Source: Novosphingobium ovatum (GTDB lineage Bacteria > Pseudomonadota > Alphaproteobacteria > Sphingomonadales > Sphingomonadaceae). From it: DNA of 64,000 nucleotides. Below are positions 9,669-18,457 of the stretch, one piece after another; position 1 is the stretch's first letter, and the number at the start of each line of letters is the position of its first letter. The notes below the pieces were generated by a model. The model did no database searches. It was not told where the DNA came from and saw only the letters and a program-made list of their open reading frames with translations. A program made the translations under genes and the position numbers. Where the stretch lies: contig NZ_JAAAPO010000004.1 of assembly GCF_009909235.1 (NCBI RefSeq), forward strand, positions 248,001-312,000, read 5' to 3'.

Positions 9669-10847
9669 TCAGCCGGCCACGCGGGCCGAGTCGCCATCCA
9701 GCGCGATGCGGAACACCGGGGCCGGGGTGCCGCCGAAATGGGCGCGCCGCCATGCCGGATCGTCCACCCGCGTCTGGGCCGTGCAATCAGGGTAATCGAC
9801 AAAACCCCATACCGCCAGATCCGCGTCCACCCACCAGCTATAGGTCTGGAACGGCGCGCGGACCGGATTGGCCGCCACCAGTCCCGTGCCGTTCAGCGGG
9901 CGATAGGGGCCAAACAGTGCATCGGCCACCATGCCATAGACGCCATTGGGGCCGGTCGGGCCATCGGGGGCGAACACTTTGCGTTGGGTGGACCAGAACA
10001 GGTAATAGCGTCCGTCCCGGTGGATCAGGATGGGGCGTTCCTGTTCATTGTTCAGCCCATCGGCATGCATCAGCGGCGGCAGAATGTCCCATTGCGTCAG
10101 ATCGGTGTTGGTCGCGCGGGCGATGCCGATACAGCCGTTGAACGGATGATCGGACGCCCGCCACGATGCGGTAAAGACGATATAGGTGTGCCCATCCACC
10201 GGATCACGGAAATGGGCCGGATCGCGGAACCCCTTAATAAAGCCGGGGACGCCCTGTGCCTGATTGACCACGACATAGTGGTGGTCATCGGCGGCCACGC
10301 TTTCCTGTGGAGGGCTCCAGCCGGTGATGGCGATGGTATCGGCGCTGATGTCCAACCGTCCGCGCGTCTGGAACAACCGCTGGGCAAAGGTGATGGGCGA
10401 TTCCCCACGCACCCCCGCGACGGTATAGAACAGCGTCACCTCGCCCGTGTCGGGGTGGTACAGCGCGCTGCCAGCCCATTCGCGGCTGCCGGGGTTCAGG
10501 TCATCGGGCAACGCGTGGCCATGGTCGCGCCACATATCGTCGCCCGCATGGTGCGACATCAGGCGGATGCGCACGAAATCGTGGCGGCTTTCGGGATCGG
10601 GGCGGGCGTCGGCGCATAACACGAACCACAGGCTGTACCCGTCAAACAGCGAGGTCGAACCATCGGCGTTTTGCAGCGGCCACAGGTCCCACAGATCCAC
10701 CCCCGGCAGGATCGGGCGCAGCGCGGCCGGATCGACACGCGGGATCAACAGACGCGCGGGCAGCGCCTCATGCGCGGGCAGGGCGGCGACATGCGTTGCG
10801 GTCCATGCCGAAGGCGCGGAAGGGGCGGCGGTAGGCACGGTAATCAT
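9669..10847 (-). CDS. Levansucrase-type glycoside hydrolase family 68
   Basis: About 392 residues, a fructosyltransferase/hydrolase that cleaves the fructosyl bond of sucrose or raffinose and may build levan. The catalytic triad is visible: nucleophile D54 in LWDLWPLQ, transition-state stabiliser D209 in FRDP, and acid/base E270 in ERP after NNEQ. There is no N-terminal hydrophobic signal, as in the Zymomonas enzymes that leave the cell without a cleaved signal. The purine-rich AGGGAG directly abuts ATG 10847, so the true start may be GTG 10838, nine bases on. A LacI-like operator is at 10920-10935. First gene of an operon with fructokinase. Confidence 0.88.
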   Translation of the reverse strand: MITVPTAAPSAPSAWTATHVAALPAHEALPARLLIPRVDPAALRPILPGVDLWDLWPLQNADGSTSLFDGYSLWFVLCADARPDPESRHDFVRIRLMSHHAGDDMWRDHGHALPDDLNPGSREWAGSALYHPDTGEVTLFYTVAGVRGESPITFAQRLFQTRGRLDISADTIAITGWSPPQESVAADDHHYVVVNQAQGVPGFIKGFRDPAHFRDPVDGHTYIVFTASWRASDHPFNGCIGIARATNTDLTQWDILPPLMHADGLNNEQERPILIHRDGRYYLFWSTQRKVFAPDGPTGPNGVYGMVADALFGPYRPLNGTGLVAANPVRAPFQTYSWWVDADLAVWGFVDYPDCTAQTRVDDPAWRRAHFGGTPAPVFRIALDGDSARVAG

Positions 10848-10919
10848 CTCCCTGACGCCTGGCTGTGCGCGACTACACGGCAGGCCCGATTTGCGACTCT
10901 GTCTCTGTGCAACGCATTT

Positions 10920-10935
10920 AACAATCGATTGCAAA
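10920..10935. promoter_or_regulatory. LacI-type operator upstream of levansucrase
   Basis: AACAATCGATTGCAAA, centred on the perfect palindrome CAATCGATTG. All 16 bases are identical to the element at 14595-14610. It is 73 bases before the levansucrase ATG, a position suited to repression. The LacI protein encoded at 7744-8748 is the likely ligand. Confidence 0.65.
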
Positions 10936-11010
10936 AATGGTCAAGCCGCGTATTTGCCTATATGAAAAGCTTTGCATGGCAACCATAAACCGTGCTCGCG
11001 CGCAAGCGGG

Positions 11011-13104
11011 TTAATCCAGCGCGGTCAAACGCCAGACCAGCCCACTTTCTCCCTGCATCGGCGGCAGCGCCAACCCCATGCGGATCGCCCAAGCGCCCGC
11101 GATGTCCTGTTGCGTGCCGTCGCCGCGCGTCAGGCGATAGCTGCGCGTGCCATCCAGCATCGGCAGGCGCAGGTGTGGCTGATGGCGCATGGTGGTGGGG
11201 GCGGTGCGGGTGATCAACAGGTGCAGATCATCAACATCGCCATGCGCCTGCCACACCACACCATCGCCCACCTCGCCCTGCCAGACGCGCACGCCATGCA
11301 GCGCGCCGCGCATCGCCTTGTACCGGGCGATGGTGTCGGCCAGCGCGGCGGTGTCGGCCGCGTTCAACTGGCGCAGGTCCAGCTCCACCCCGAAATGGCC
11401 GGGCAAAGCCACATGCGCGCGAAACGCCATCGCCTGCATCCGCCCGGTAGAATGGGCCGGGCACGCGCCGACATGACTGCCCATCACCTCTGGCGGCATG
11501 TAACGCAAAAAGCCGCGCTGAATGCCCACCCGGCTGATCGCGTCGATGCAATCGCTGGTCCAGAAACGATGTGTATGGGCGATGATGCCCGCGTCGATCC
11601 GGCCACCACCACCGGCGCAGGCCTCGATCTCCACCGCCGGGAACGAGGCCCGCAACCGCGCCATCAACGCATAGGCCCCCGCCACCTGCGCCCGGAACAA
11701 GGCCCGGTCGCCCGCATGGGTCAGGTCGCGGTTGTGATCCCATTTCAGGTAACCGATCGGCAGATCGCGCAACAGCGCCGCCACATGGTCGAACAGATAA
11801 TCGCGCACGTCGTCCCGCGCCATGTTCAGCACCAACTGATTGCGCGCGCACAACAAAGGCCGCCCCGCCACCTGCAACACCCATTCGGGATGGGCACGAT
11901 ACAGGTCGCTGTCGGGGTTGATCATTTCGGGTTCGACCCACAGGCCGAATTCCATGCCCAGATCGGTCACATGGCGCGCCAGCGGACCCAGCCCATCGGG
12001 ATATTTGCGCGGGTCCACCCGCCAGTCGCCCAAGGACGATGTGTCATCATCGCGCCCCTTGGCCGCGCCGCCGAACCAGCCATCGTCCAGCACATAGCGT
12101 TCGATGCCCACCTTTGCCGCCGCATCGGCCAGTTCTTTCAGCGCGGTTTCGTCATGGGTGAAATAGAACCCCTCCCATGTGTTGAGATGCACCGGGCGCG
12201 GGCGCATCGTGCCACCCGGCCCATTACCCGGCCCATTATCCGGCCATGTCATGCGGGCGCGGATGGCGCGGTGGAAGGCCCATGCCACGCCATTCTCGCC
12301 TTCTGCCGATGTGGCGCACAACAGGTCGGGCGTGGTCAGGCTGTCACCGGGGGGCAGGCGCACCTCGCCGGGGGCCAGCCATTCGCCCATTTGCCACTGG
12401 CGGCGGCCATCCTCGATCCATTCGATCGTTTGGGCGTGATTGCCGCTCCACGCCAGTTGCGCGGCATAGGCAGAGCCATCCTCGCAGGTCACCGTGGCGC
12501 CGGGATAGCAATCATGGCTGGTCAGCCCGCGCCGGTTCTCGCGCCGCCATTGGCTGCGGGTCAGGGGATCGCGGATCTCGACAAATTCGGCATTGTGGCG
12601 TCCGCCATGGCTGATCACCTGCGCCGCATCGGCGGGCAGGGGGATGGTTCCCGCCGCCAGCCAGCCCACGTCCAGCACCCCGTCGCCCCGGTTGGTCAGC
12701 GTGGTCGAGAGTGTCAGGGTGTCCGTTGCCGGGTCCAGCCGCGCGGTCAGGGCGATGGCGATCCGCGCAACGGCGTCCTCCATGCGGAACAGGATGGTGT
12801 CAGGCGCGGGGCGCTCGATCTGGCAATCGGTAATGGCCAGCGTCCAGTCCGCCCCCGCGCGGTGGGCCAGCGCCGCGCTTTGCCCGAACCACCCCATGCC
12901 CAGCCCCGGAAACAGCGACAAGGGCTGATCGAAATGCAATGAAAAGCTGGGCTCTGGCCGGGTTGCGCGCAAAGCGGCGGGCGGCACCACGCCATCGGGC
13001 AGGCGCGGCCCCCAATAGCGCCACAAGGGTGCTTCCCCCTCTCCGCATTCCCAGATCGCGGTGCAGGCGGGCGAATGCAGGGTCAGGAAACGGGGGGCGG
13101 TCAC
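11011..13104 (-). CDS. Alpha-galactosidase, glycoside hydrolase family 36
   Basis: A 697-residue enzyme removing alpha-1,6-galactose from raffinose, stachyose or melibiose. GH36 landmarks are present in order: DDGWFGG (about residue 342), the nucleophile aspartate in KWDHNRD (about 455), the glycine-rich CAGGGGRID, and the acid/base aspartate in TSDCID (about 518). I start at GTG 13104, which overlaps the TGA of the MFS gene by four bases; a longer frame to 13221 would run well into that gene. No signal peptide is seen, so it should act in the cytoplasm on sugar imported by its operon partner. Length and motifs fit bacterial AgaA/RafA-type enzymes. Confidence 0.88.
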   Translation of the reverse strand: MTAPRFLTLHSPACTAIWECGEGEAPLWRYWGPRLPDGVVPPAALRATRPEPSFSLHFDQPLSLFPGLGMGWFGQSAALAHRAGADWTLAITDCQIERPAPDTILFRMEDAVARIAIALTARLDPATDTLTLSTTLTNRGDGVLDVGWLAAGTIPLPADAAQVISHGGRHNAEFVEIRDPLTRSQWRRENRRGLTSHDCYPGATVTCEDGSAYAAQLAWSGNHAQTIEWIEDGRRQWQMGEWLAPGEVRLPPGDSLTTPDLLCATSAEGENGVAWAFHRAIRARMTWPDNGPGNGPGGTMRPRPVHLNTWEGFYFTHDETALKELADAAAKVGIERYVLDDGWFGGAAKGRDDDTSSLGDWRVDPRKYPDGLGPLARHVTDLGMEFGLWVEPEMINPDSDLYRAHPEWVLQVAGRPLLCARNQLVLNMARDDVRDYLFDHVAALLRDLPIGYLKWDHNRDLTHAGDRALFRAQVAGAYALMARLRASFPAVEIEACAGGGGRIDAGIIAHTHRFWTSDCIDAISRVGIQRGFLRYMPPEVMGSHVGACPAHSTGRMQAMAFRAHVALPGHFGVELDLRQLNAADTAALADTIARYKAMRGALHGVRVWQGEVGDGVVWQAHGDVDDLHLLITRTAPTTMRHQPHLRLPMLDGTRSYRLTRGDGTQQDIAGAWAIRMGLALPPMQGESGLVWRLTALD

Positions 13105-14516
13105 GCGGCGCGCTCCGGCACGCGTACCCACAGCATCGTCACCGCCGCCGCGATCAGCAAGCCGCCCGCGCAAGCAATGGCGTTGCGCGAATCCGCGCCG
13201 AGCAAATGGCGATAGATCCAACCAAATGTCAGCCCGTTGATCAGCATCGGAATGACGATCATCATGTTGAAAATACCCATATAGACGCCGGTTCGTTCGG
13301 GCGGCACGCTGCCGGCCAGAATGACATAGGGATTGCCCATGATGCTGGCCCAGCCCAGCCCCAGCCCCAGCGCCGGGATCATCAGCGCCAGATGGCGGCC
13401 CAGTTCCGGCATGGCCATCGCCACCATCCAGGCGGGCGCCTCACCCATCGAAGGCCCGATCTGCGGCAGGTACAACAGCCCCAGTCCGCACAGCGCCAAA
13501 CACACCATATGCACCCGCCCCGCGCCCAGCCGCCGCGCCACCGGCACCATGGCAAAGGCGGCAAAGAACCCGATCAGATTGTAAAACGCCCCCAACTGCT
13601 GTGTCGTGAGCACCGCGTCACGGAAGGCCGCGCTGGTCTTGTCCGTGGTGTCATACACCGACCGCCCGATCGATAGCGCGCCATACGACCAATAGATCGA
13701 GAACCCATACCACTGGAACAGGCTCATCCATGCCATTTGCCGCATGGCCTGTGGCATGTCGCGGATCGCGCCCCAGATTTCGGCCAGTGTCGCGCCCAGT
13801 GAGCGGGGGGCTGCCGCGATGCGTTCCAGATCCGCCGCCGGAATGGGCAATTCGGGCACGCGCAGCACCGACCAGACAATTGTGCTGATCGACAGCACCG
13901 CCCCGATCAGAAAGCTGATGTGGGTGATGGTGGGGATGTTGTGCGCGTCCACCGCGTTGCGATCCACCCCGAACCAATAGACCAGTATCGAGGGCGACAG
14001 GAATGCCAGGCACTGCGCCAGCCCGGTAAACGCGCTTTGCGAGAGGAACCCGATCTCATGCTGATCGGCGTTCAGCCGGTCCGAGACATAGGCGCGGTAG
14101 GGCTCCATCGTGATGTTGTTGCCCGCATCCAGCAGCCACAACAGGCTGGCCGCCATCAGCAGGCTGGCCGAATGGGGCATCAGGAACAGTCCCAGGCTGC
14201 ACAGCACCGCGCCAATCAGGAAATAGGGCGTGCGCCGACCCCAGCGGCTGGCGGTGCGATCGGACAAGGCGCCCACCAGTGGCTGCACCAACAACCCGGT
14301 CATCGGCCCGGCCAATTGCAGGATCGGCAGGCTGGCCTCATCCGCGCCCAGCCACGAATAGATCGGAACCATATTGCCCTGTTGCAGGCCAAAGCTGAAT
14401 TGCAGGCCCAGAAAGCCCAGATTCATCTCGACAATGCGGATCAGCGACAGGCGTGGTTTGGGCGCGGCGGCGGCGGGCAAGGGGGCATCGCTGGCCAAAG
14501 AGGCGGCATGGGCCAT
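13101..14516 (-). CDS. MFS oligosaccharide permease, sucrose/SLC45-like
   Basis: 471 residues with about 12 membrane segments, paralogous to the carrier at 6225-7550. It has LQQGN in the first helix, RWGRRTPY in the loop after helix 2, and MEPYRAYVSD, all typical of sucrose-type permeases. Start ATG 14516 follows GGGAGAAG with seven bases spacing. It is the first gene of an operon with alpha-galactosidase (four-base overlap), which suggests raffinose-family sugars or melibiose as cargo. A LacI-like operator lies about 80 bases upstream. Confidence 0.85.
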   Translation of the reverse strand: MAHAASLASDAPLPAAAAPKPRLSLIRIVEMNLGFLGLQFSFGLQQGNMVPIYSWLGADEASLPILQLAGPMTGLLVQPLVGALSDRTASRWGRRTPYFLIGAVLCSLGLFLMPHSASLLMAASLLWLLDAGNNITMEPYRAYVSDRLNADQHEIGFLSQSAFTGLAQCLAFLSPSILVYWFGVDRNAVDAHNIPTITHISFLIGAVLSISTIVWSVLRVPELPIPAADLERIAAAPRSLGATLAEIWGAIRDMPQAMRQMAWMSLFQWYGFSIYWSYGALSIGRSVYDTTDKTSAAFRDAVLTTQQLGAFYNLIGFFAAFAMVPVARRLGAGRVHMVCLALCGLGLLYLPQIGPSMGEAPAWMVAMAMPELGRHLALMIPALGLGLGWASIMGNPYVILAGSVPPERTGVYMGIFNMMIVIPMLINGLTFGWIYRHLLGADSRNAIACAGGLLIAAAVTMLWVRVPERAA

Positions 14517-14594
14517 GGCATCTTCTCCCGGCGCGGGTTGTGTGGGGCGCCTGTTGTTGCAGTCCATACCATAACGCGCGCGTCATGCTGTTGC

Positions 14595-14610
14595 AACAAT
14601 CGATTGCAAA
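14595..14610. promoter_or_regulatory. LacI-type operator upstream of MFS-alpha-galactosidase operon
   Basis: AACAATCGATTGCAAA, identical over 16 bases to the element before levansucrase (10920-10935). It is about 80 bases before ATG 14516 of the MFS gene. The next gene to its right (antiporter) runs on the same strand and ends at 14653, so the site can serve only the MFS operon. Confidence 0.65.
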
Positions 14611-14652
14611 GACCTGCCGCATGGACAGGGGCTGCGTCCATTCCGGTGCGGA

Positions 14653-15921
14653 TCAGTGCAGCGTGGGTGTGTCGGGCTTTTCGCCGGGCATGCCAAACCG
14701 CGCGCGCACCGCCATGAACATGGGCGAAGCCATCAGCGTGGTGACAATCGCCATCAGCACCAGCATGGCAAACAGCGCGGGGGTAATGATCCCGGCCTGT
14801 AGCCCGATGTTGATGATGATCAGCTCCATCAATCCGCGCGCGTTCATCAGCGCCCCGATGGCCAGCGATGTCGGGTGATCCTCACCTACGGCCCGCGCGG
14901 CGACATAGCACGCCCCGCCCTTGGCCAGAATGGCCGCGACCAGCACGGCCAGCGTGACGCCCAGCATCCCGCCCCCACCCAGCATCTGCAACTGTGTGTT
15001 CAATCCGGAAAAGGTGAAGAACATTGGCAAGAGGAAGGTGGTGGCAAAGGGCTCCAGCCGGGCGCGCAGCCCATCGGCCAAGGCCCCGCGCGGCATCGCC
15101 GTGCCCAGCAGAAACCCGCCGAACACCGCATGCATCCCCGCCGCGTCCATGGCAAAGGCGCATAGCAGGAACAATCCCAGCACCAGCGCCAGCGTCGCGT
15201 CATCCACCGCCTGACCGGCCACCACGCGGCGGCCCAGCGGGGCCAGCAGGCGCGGGGCCAGTGTCACCATCACCAGCGCGAACAGCCCGCCGCCTGCCGC
15301 CGCTTTCCAGGCCAGCGCCGCGCCTGATCCCAGACTGGCCAGCACCAGCGCGACGACCACCCAAGCCCCCGCATCACCAATCGCGCCCGCCGACAGCGAG
15401 ATCGTCCCCAGCCGTGTCCCGGCCAAGCCCTGTTCGTGAATGATCCGCGCCAGCATGGGGAAGGCGGTGATGGCAATCGCCGCGCCCAGAAACAGCGCGG
15501 CCTGTGTCGTGCCTACCTGCGGCGTGAACAGCCCGCCCGTGTCGATCATCCAGGGCGCCATCGCCGCCGCCACGGCAAAGGGCGCGGCCATGCCGCCAAA
15601 GGAGACCACCGCCGCGCGCCCGGCGCTGTTGCGGAACTCGTCGCGGTCAAACGTCAGGCCGACCAGAAACATGTACAGCCCCACGCCCAATTGCGCGCCG
15701 ACATACAGCACCTTCTTGGTCTCGGCCGGGAACAGCGCGGCCTCCAGCCCCGGCGCCAGCGCGCCCAGCACCGTCGGGCCCAGCACCACGCCGGCGATCA
15801 TTTCCCCCACCACCTGCGGCTGGCCCAGCCAGCGCCGGGCAATCCAGCCCACCACACGGCAGGCGGCGATGATCACCGCCATTTGCAGGAAAAACAGGGT
15901 GGACAGTTGGCCGTTGCTCAT
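14653..15921 (-). CDS. CPA2 family cation:proton antiporter
   Basis: 422 residues, 12 or so hydrophobic segments, matching the CPA2 (KefB/NapA-like) sodium or potassium/proton exchanger family over its length. Conserved features include GQPQVVGEMIAGVVLGPT near the N-terminus and an acidic pair region AIGDAGAWV in the core. There is no C-terminal TrkA-N domain, so it is the short form. Expected role is pH or cation homeostasis at the inner membrane. It stands alone on the minus strand; the region upstream of its ATG shows no strong ribosome site. Confidence 0.8.
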   Translation of the reverse strand: MSNGQLSTLFFLQMAVIIAACRVVGWIARRWLGQPQVVGEMIAGVVLGPTVLGALAPGLEAALFPAETKKVLYVGAQLGVGLYMFLVGLTFDRDEFRNSAGRAAVVSFGGMAAPFAVAAAMAPWMIDTGGLFTPQVGTTQAALFLGAAIAITAFPMLARIIHEQGLAGTRLGTISLSAGAIGDAGAWVVVALVLASLGSGAALAWKAAAGGGLFALVMVTLAPRLLAPLGRRVVAGQAVDDATLALVLGLFLLCAFAMDAAGMHAVFGGFLLGTAMPRGALADGLRARLEPFATTFLLPMFFTFSGLNTQLQMLGGGGMLGVTLAVLVAAILAKGGACYVAARAVGEDHPTSLAIGALMNARGLMELIIINIGLQAGIITPALFAMLVLMAIVTTLMASPMFMAVRARFGMPGEKPDTPTLH

Positions 15922-15979
15922 GGGCTGCGTTCATCGCCGCAAATGTGGCCTGTGGCAAGGCGTAGCCCGACAGCGAATT

Positions 15980-15998
15980 TTGTGTGCATTGCATACAA
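15980..15998. promoter_or_regulatory. GntR-like palindromic operator before the SDR gene
   Basis: TTGTGTGCATTGCATACAA is a 19-base inverted repeat about an odd centre with one mismatched pair. The TTGT...ACAA half-site pattern with an internal TGCA resembles operators of the GntR (FCD) family. It lies 76 bases before the SDR start and about 60 bases before the divergent antiporter start. No GntR gene is in the window. Confidence 0.5.
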
Positions 15999-16073
15999 TA
16001 TGCGCTGGTCTTTGCGGGCAAAAACCGGCAAGGCTGCCGCCAAAGGCATCAGACCAGACAGGGACAGGACACC

Positions 16074-16820
16074 ATGGATTTCACCGGCAAACATGTGGTC
16101 ATCACCGGCGCGTCGACCGGCATCGGTCAGGCCACCGCGCGGCGCATCGCGGCGGCGGGCGGCAGGCTGACACTGATCGCCCGGCGCGAAGGGTTGCTGC
16201 GCGAACTGGCGGCGGAACTGGGGAATGGCGCGGGTTATGCGGCGGCGGACGTGGGCGATCAGGCGCAACTGACCGCCGCGCTGGATCATGCGCTGGCCAC
16301 CAACGGGCCGATTGACGGGCTGTTTCTGAACGCGGGCACGGGGGGCGCCTTTGCCCCGGTGCAGGCCTATGCCGACGCCACCTTTGACGAGGTGATGCGG
16401 GTGAACACCACTTCGGTGTTCTGGGCGGTGCGCCATGTGTTGCCCGGCATGATCGAACGGAAAAGCGGGGCCATCCTGATCACCGGCAGTCTGGCGTCCG
16501 AACGCGGCATGGCGGGCAATATCGGCTATCTGGCCAGCAAGCACGCCGTTCTGGGCATCGCGCGCGGCGTGGCGATGGAGGCCGCGCCCCATGGCGTGCG
16601 CTGCAACTGCCTGCTGCCCGGCTTTATCGAGACGCCGATGCTGGCCGATGTGCCTGATTCGCAGCGCCCGGTGATGGCCGCCCGCGTGCCGCAGGGACGG
16701 ATCGGCACTTCGGCGGAAACGGGCAATGTCGCGGCCTTCCTGCTCTCGGACGAGGCGAGCCATGTGACGGCGCAAAGCTGGGCGGTGGATGGCGGCATTT
16801 TGGGGACTTTGGTGCTGTAA
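16074..16820 (+). CDS. Short-chain dehydrogenase/reductase
   Basis: 248 residues, a classical SDR oxidoreductase. The cofactor motif TGASTGIG is at 11-18, NAG at 86-88, and the catalytic set is S139, Y152 and K156 (YLASK). Start ATG 16074 is preceded by AGGGACAGGAC. The next gene, 149 bases on, is a succinate-semialdehyde dehydrogenase, so the pair might oxidise a hydroxy acid or alcohol to aldehyde and then acid, but they could also be separate units. The upstream palindrome suggests regulation. The substrate cannot be read from sequence. Confidence 0.85.
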   Translation: MDFTGKHVVITGASTGIGQATARRIAAAGGRLTLIARREGLLRELAAELGNGAGYAAADVGDQAQLTAALDHALATNGPIDGLFLNAGTGGAFAPVQAYADATFDEVMRVNTTSVFWAVRHVLPGMIERKSGAILITGSLASERGMAGNIGYLASKHAVLGIARGVAMEAAPHGVRCNCLLPGFIETPMLADVPDSQRPVMAARVPQGRIGTSAETGNVAAFLLSDEASHVTAQSWAVDGGILGTLVL

Positions 16821-16969
16821 CGCGCGGCCCGGCCGGGCGGCGATTCCCGCACAGCGAACACTTGCCGCCTTGATCCGAACACGCCTTGGCCCCTTGGCCT
16901 AGTCGGCTGGCACCATCGCGCCCATATGACGCGCGGCAATGCCACACAGCCGGAAAGGACACGCCCCCC

Positions 16970-18412
16970 ATGAGCTATACCGATTTCCTGAAGCAGCAGG
17001 CCTATATCGGCGGCGCGTGGGTGGATGCCGATTCGGGCGGCACGGTGCCGGTGACCAACCCCGCCAATGGAGAAGTGATCGGCACGGTGCCCAACATGGG
17101 CGCGGCCGAAACCGAACGCGCCATCGCCGCGGCAGAGGCGGCTCTGCCCGCATGGCGCGCCAAGACTGCCGGGGAACGGTCCAAAATCCTGCGCAAGTTC
17201 TTTGACCTGATGATGGCGCATCAGGCTGACCTTGGCGAATTGCTGACCCGCGAACAGGGTAAGCCGCTGGCCGAAGGGCGCGGCGAGATCGCCTATGGCG
17301 CCAGCTTTGTCGAATGGTTCGCCGAAGAGGCCAAGCGCGCCTATGGCGAGGTGATCCCCGGCCACGCCGCCGACCGCCGCATCGTGACGCTGAAGCAGCC
17401 GGTGGGCGTGGTAGCGGCGATCACGCCTTGGAATTTCCCCTGCGCGATGATCACGCGCAAGCTGGCCCCGGCGCTGGCGGCGGGCTGCACCATGGTCTTG
17501 AAGCCCGCCTCGGCCACGCCGTTTTCGGCGCTGGCGCTGGCCGCTTTGGCCGAAGAGGCTGGCGTTCCGGCCGGTGTGTTCAACGTGGTGACCGGTAGCG
17601 CCCGCGCCATCGGCGGCGTGCTGACCGCCAGCCCGGTGGTGCGCAAGTTGACGTTCACCGGCAGCACCGAGATCGGCCGTGACCTGATGCGCGACTGTGC
17701 GCCCACCATGAAGAAGCTGTCGATGGAACTGGGCGGCAACGCGCCCTTCATCGTGTTTGACGATGCCGATGTGGACGCCGCGGTGGAGGGCGCGATGGTG
17801 TCGAAATTCCGCAATGGCGGCCAGACCTGCGTCTGCACCAACCGCTTTTACGTGCAGGAAGGCGTGTATGACGCCTTTGTTGAAAAGCTGGCCGCGCGGG
17901 TGCGCGCGCTCAAGGTGGGCGATGGTCTGGGCGAGGGCGTGGCCATCGGCCCGATGATCGACGAGGCGGGCGTGGCCAAGGTCGAGGAGCATCTGGCTGA
18001 CGCGCTGGCGGGCGGGGCGACCGTGCTGGCCGGTGGTGGCCGCAGCGAGCTGGGCGGCACCTTCTTCCAGCCCACGGTGGTGGCCAATGTCAGCGCCGAC
18101 ATGCTGTTGGCGCGTGAGGAAACCTTTGGGCCGCTGGCGGGCGTCATCCGCTTCAAGGACGAGGCCGAGGCGATCCGCCTTGCCAATGACACCGAGTTTG
18201 GTCTGGCGTCCTATTTCTATGCCCGCGACCTGTCGCGCGTTTGGCGCGTGGCCGAGGCGCTGGAGGCGGGGATGGTGGGCATCAACACCGGCCTGATCAG
18301 CACCGAGGTCGCCCCCTTCGGCGGCGTCAAGCAATCGGGTCTGGGCCGCGAGGGCAGCCGCCACGGCCTGGATGACTACATGGAGATCAAATATCTCTGC
18401 ATGGGGCTCTGA
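16970..18412 (+). CDS. gabD: Succinate-semialdehyde dehydrogenase (NAD(P)+)
   Basis: 480 residues, aldehyde dehydrogenase superfamily, closest in motif to GabD, which oxidises succinate semialdehyde to succinate in 4-aminobutyrate breakdown. The catalytic cysteine C287 lies in GGQTCVCTNR, the signature shared with E. coli GabD. The general-base glutamate E253 is in MELGGN, and the cofactor region TPWNFP is intact. Start ATG 16970 follows GGAAAGGA. No GABA transaminase is adjacent, so its actual aldehyde may come from another pathway. A hairpin follows the stop. Confidence 0.87.
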   Translation: MSYTDFLKQQAYIGGAWVDADSGGTVPVTNPANGEVIGTVPNMGAAETERAIAAAEAALPAWRAKTAGERSKILRKFFDLMMAHQADLGELLTREQGKPLAEGRGEIAYGASFVEWFAEEAKRAYGEVIPGHAADRRIVTLKQPVGVVAAITPWNFPCAMITRKLAPALAAGCTMVLKPASATPFSALALAALAEEAGVPAGVFNVVTGSARAIGGVLTASPVVRKLTFTGSTEIGRDLMRDCAPTMKKLSMELGGNAPFIVFDDADVDAAVEGAMVSKFRNGGQTCVCTNRFYVQEGVYDAFVEKLAARVRALKVGDGLGEGVAIGPMIDEAGVAKVEEHLADALAGGATVLAGGGRSELGGTFFQPTVVANVSADMLLAREETFGPLAGVIRFKDEAEAIRLANDTEFGLASYFYARDLSRVWRVAEALEAGMVGINTGLISTEVAPFGGVKQSGLGREGSRHGLDDYMEIKYLCMGL

Positions 18413-18424
18413 CAGAGCCCAAAC

Positions 18425-18454
18425 GACGGGGGAGGGGCGCGGCCTCCCCCCGTC
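18425..18454. terminator. Hairpin between convergent gabD and methyltransferase genes
   Basis: GACGGGGGAGG at 18425-18435 pairs with CCTCCCCCCGTC at 18443-18454 with one extra C in the 3' arm. It fills the 45-base gap between two convergent stops and probably serves both strands. No T-run on the plus strand. Confidence 0.45.
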
Positions 18455-18457
18455 CGC

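Noticed and set aside
10972..12942. A 656-codon plus-strand frame opposite the alpha-galactosidase.
   Set aside because: Shadow of the GH36 gene, which has catalytic motifs; the plus-strand product is His/Arg-rich without family features.
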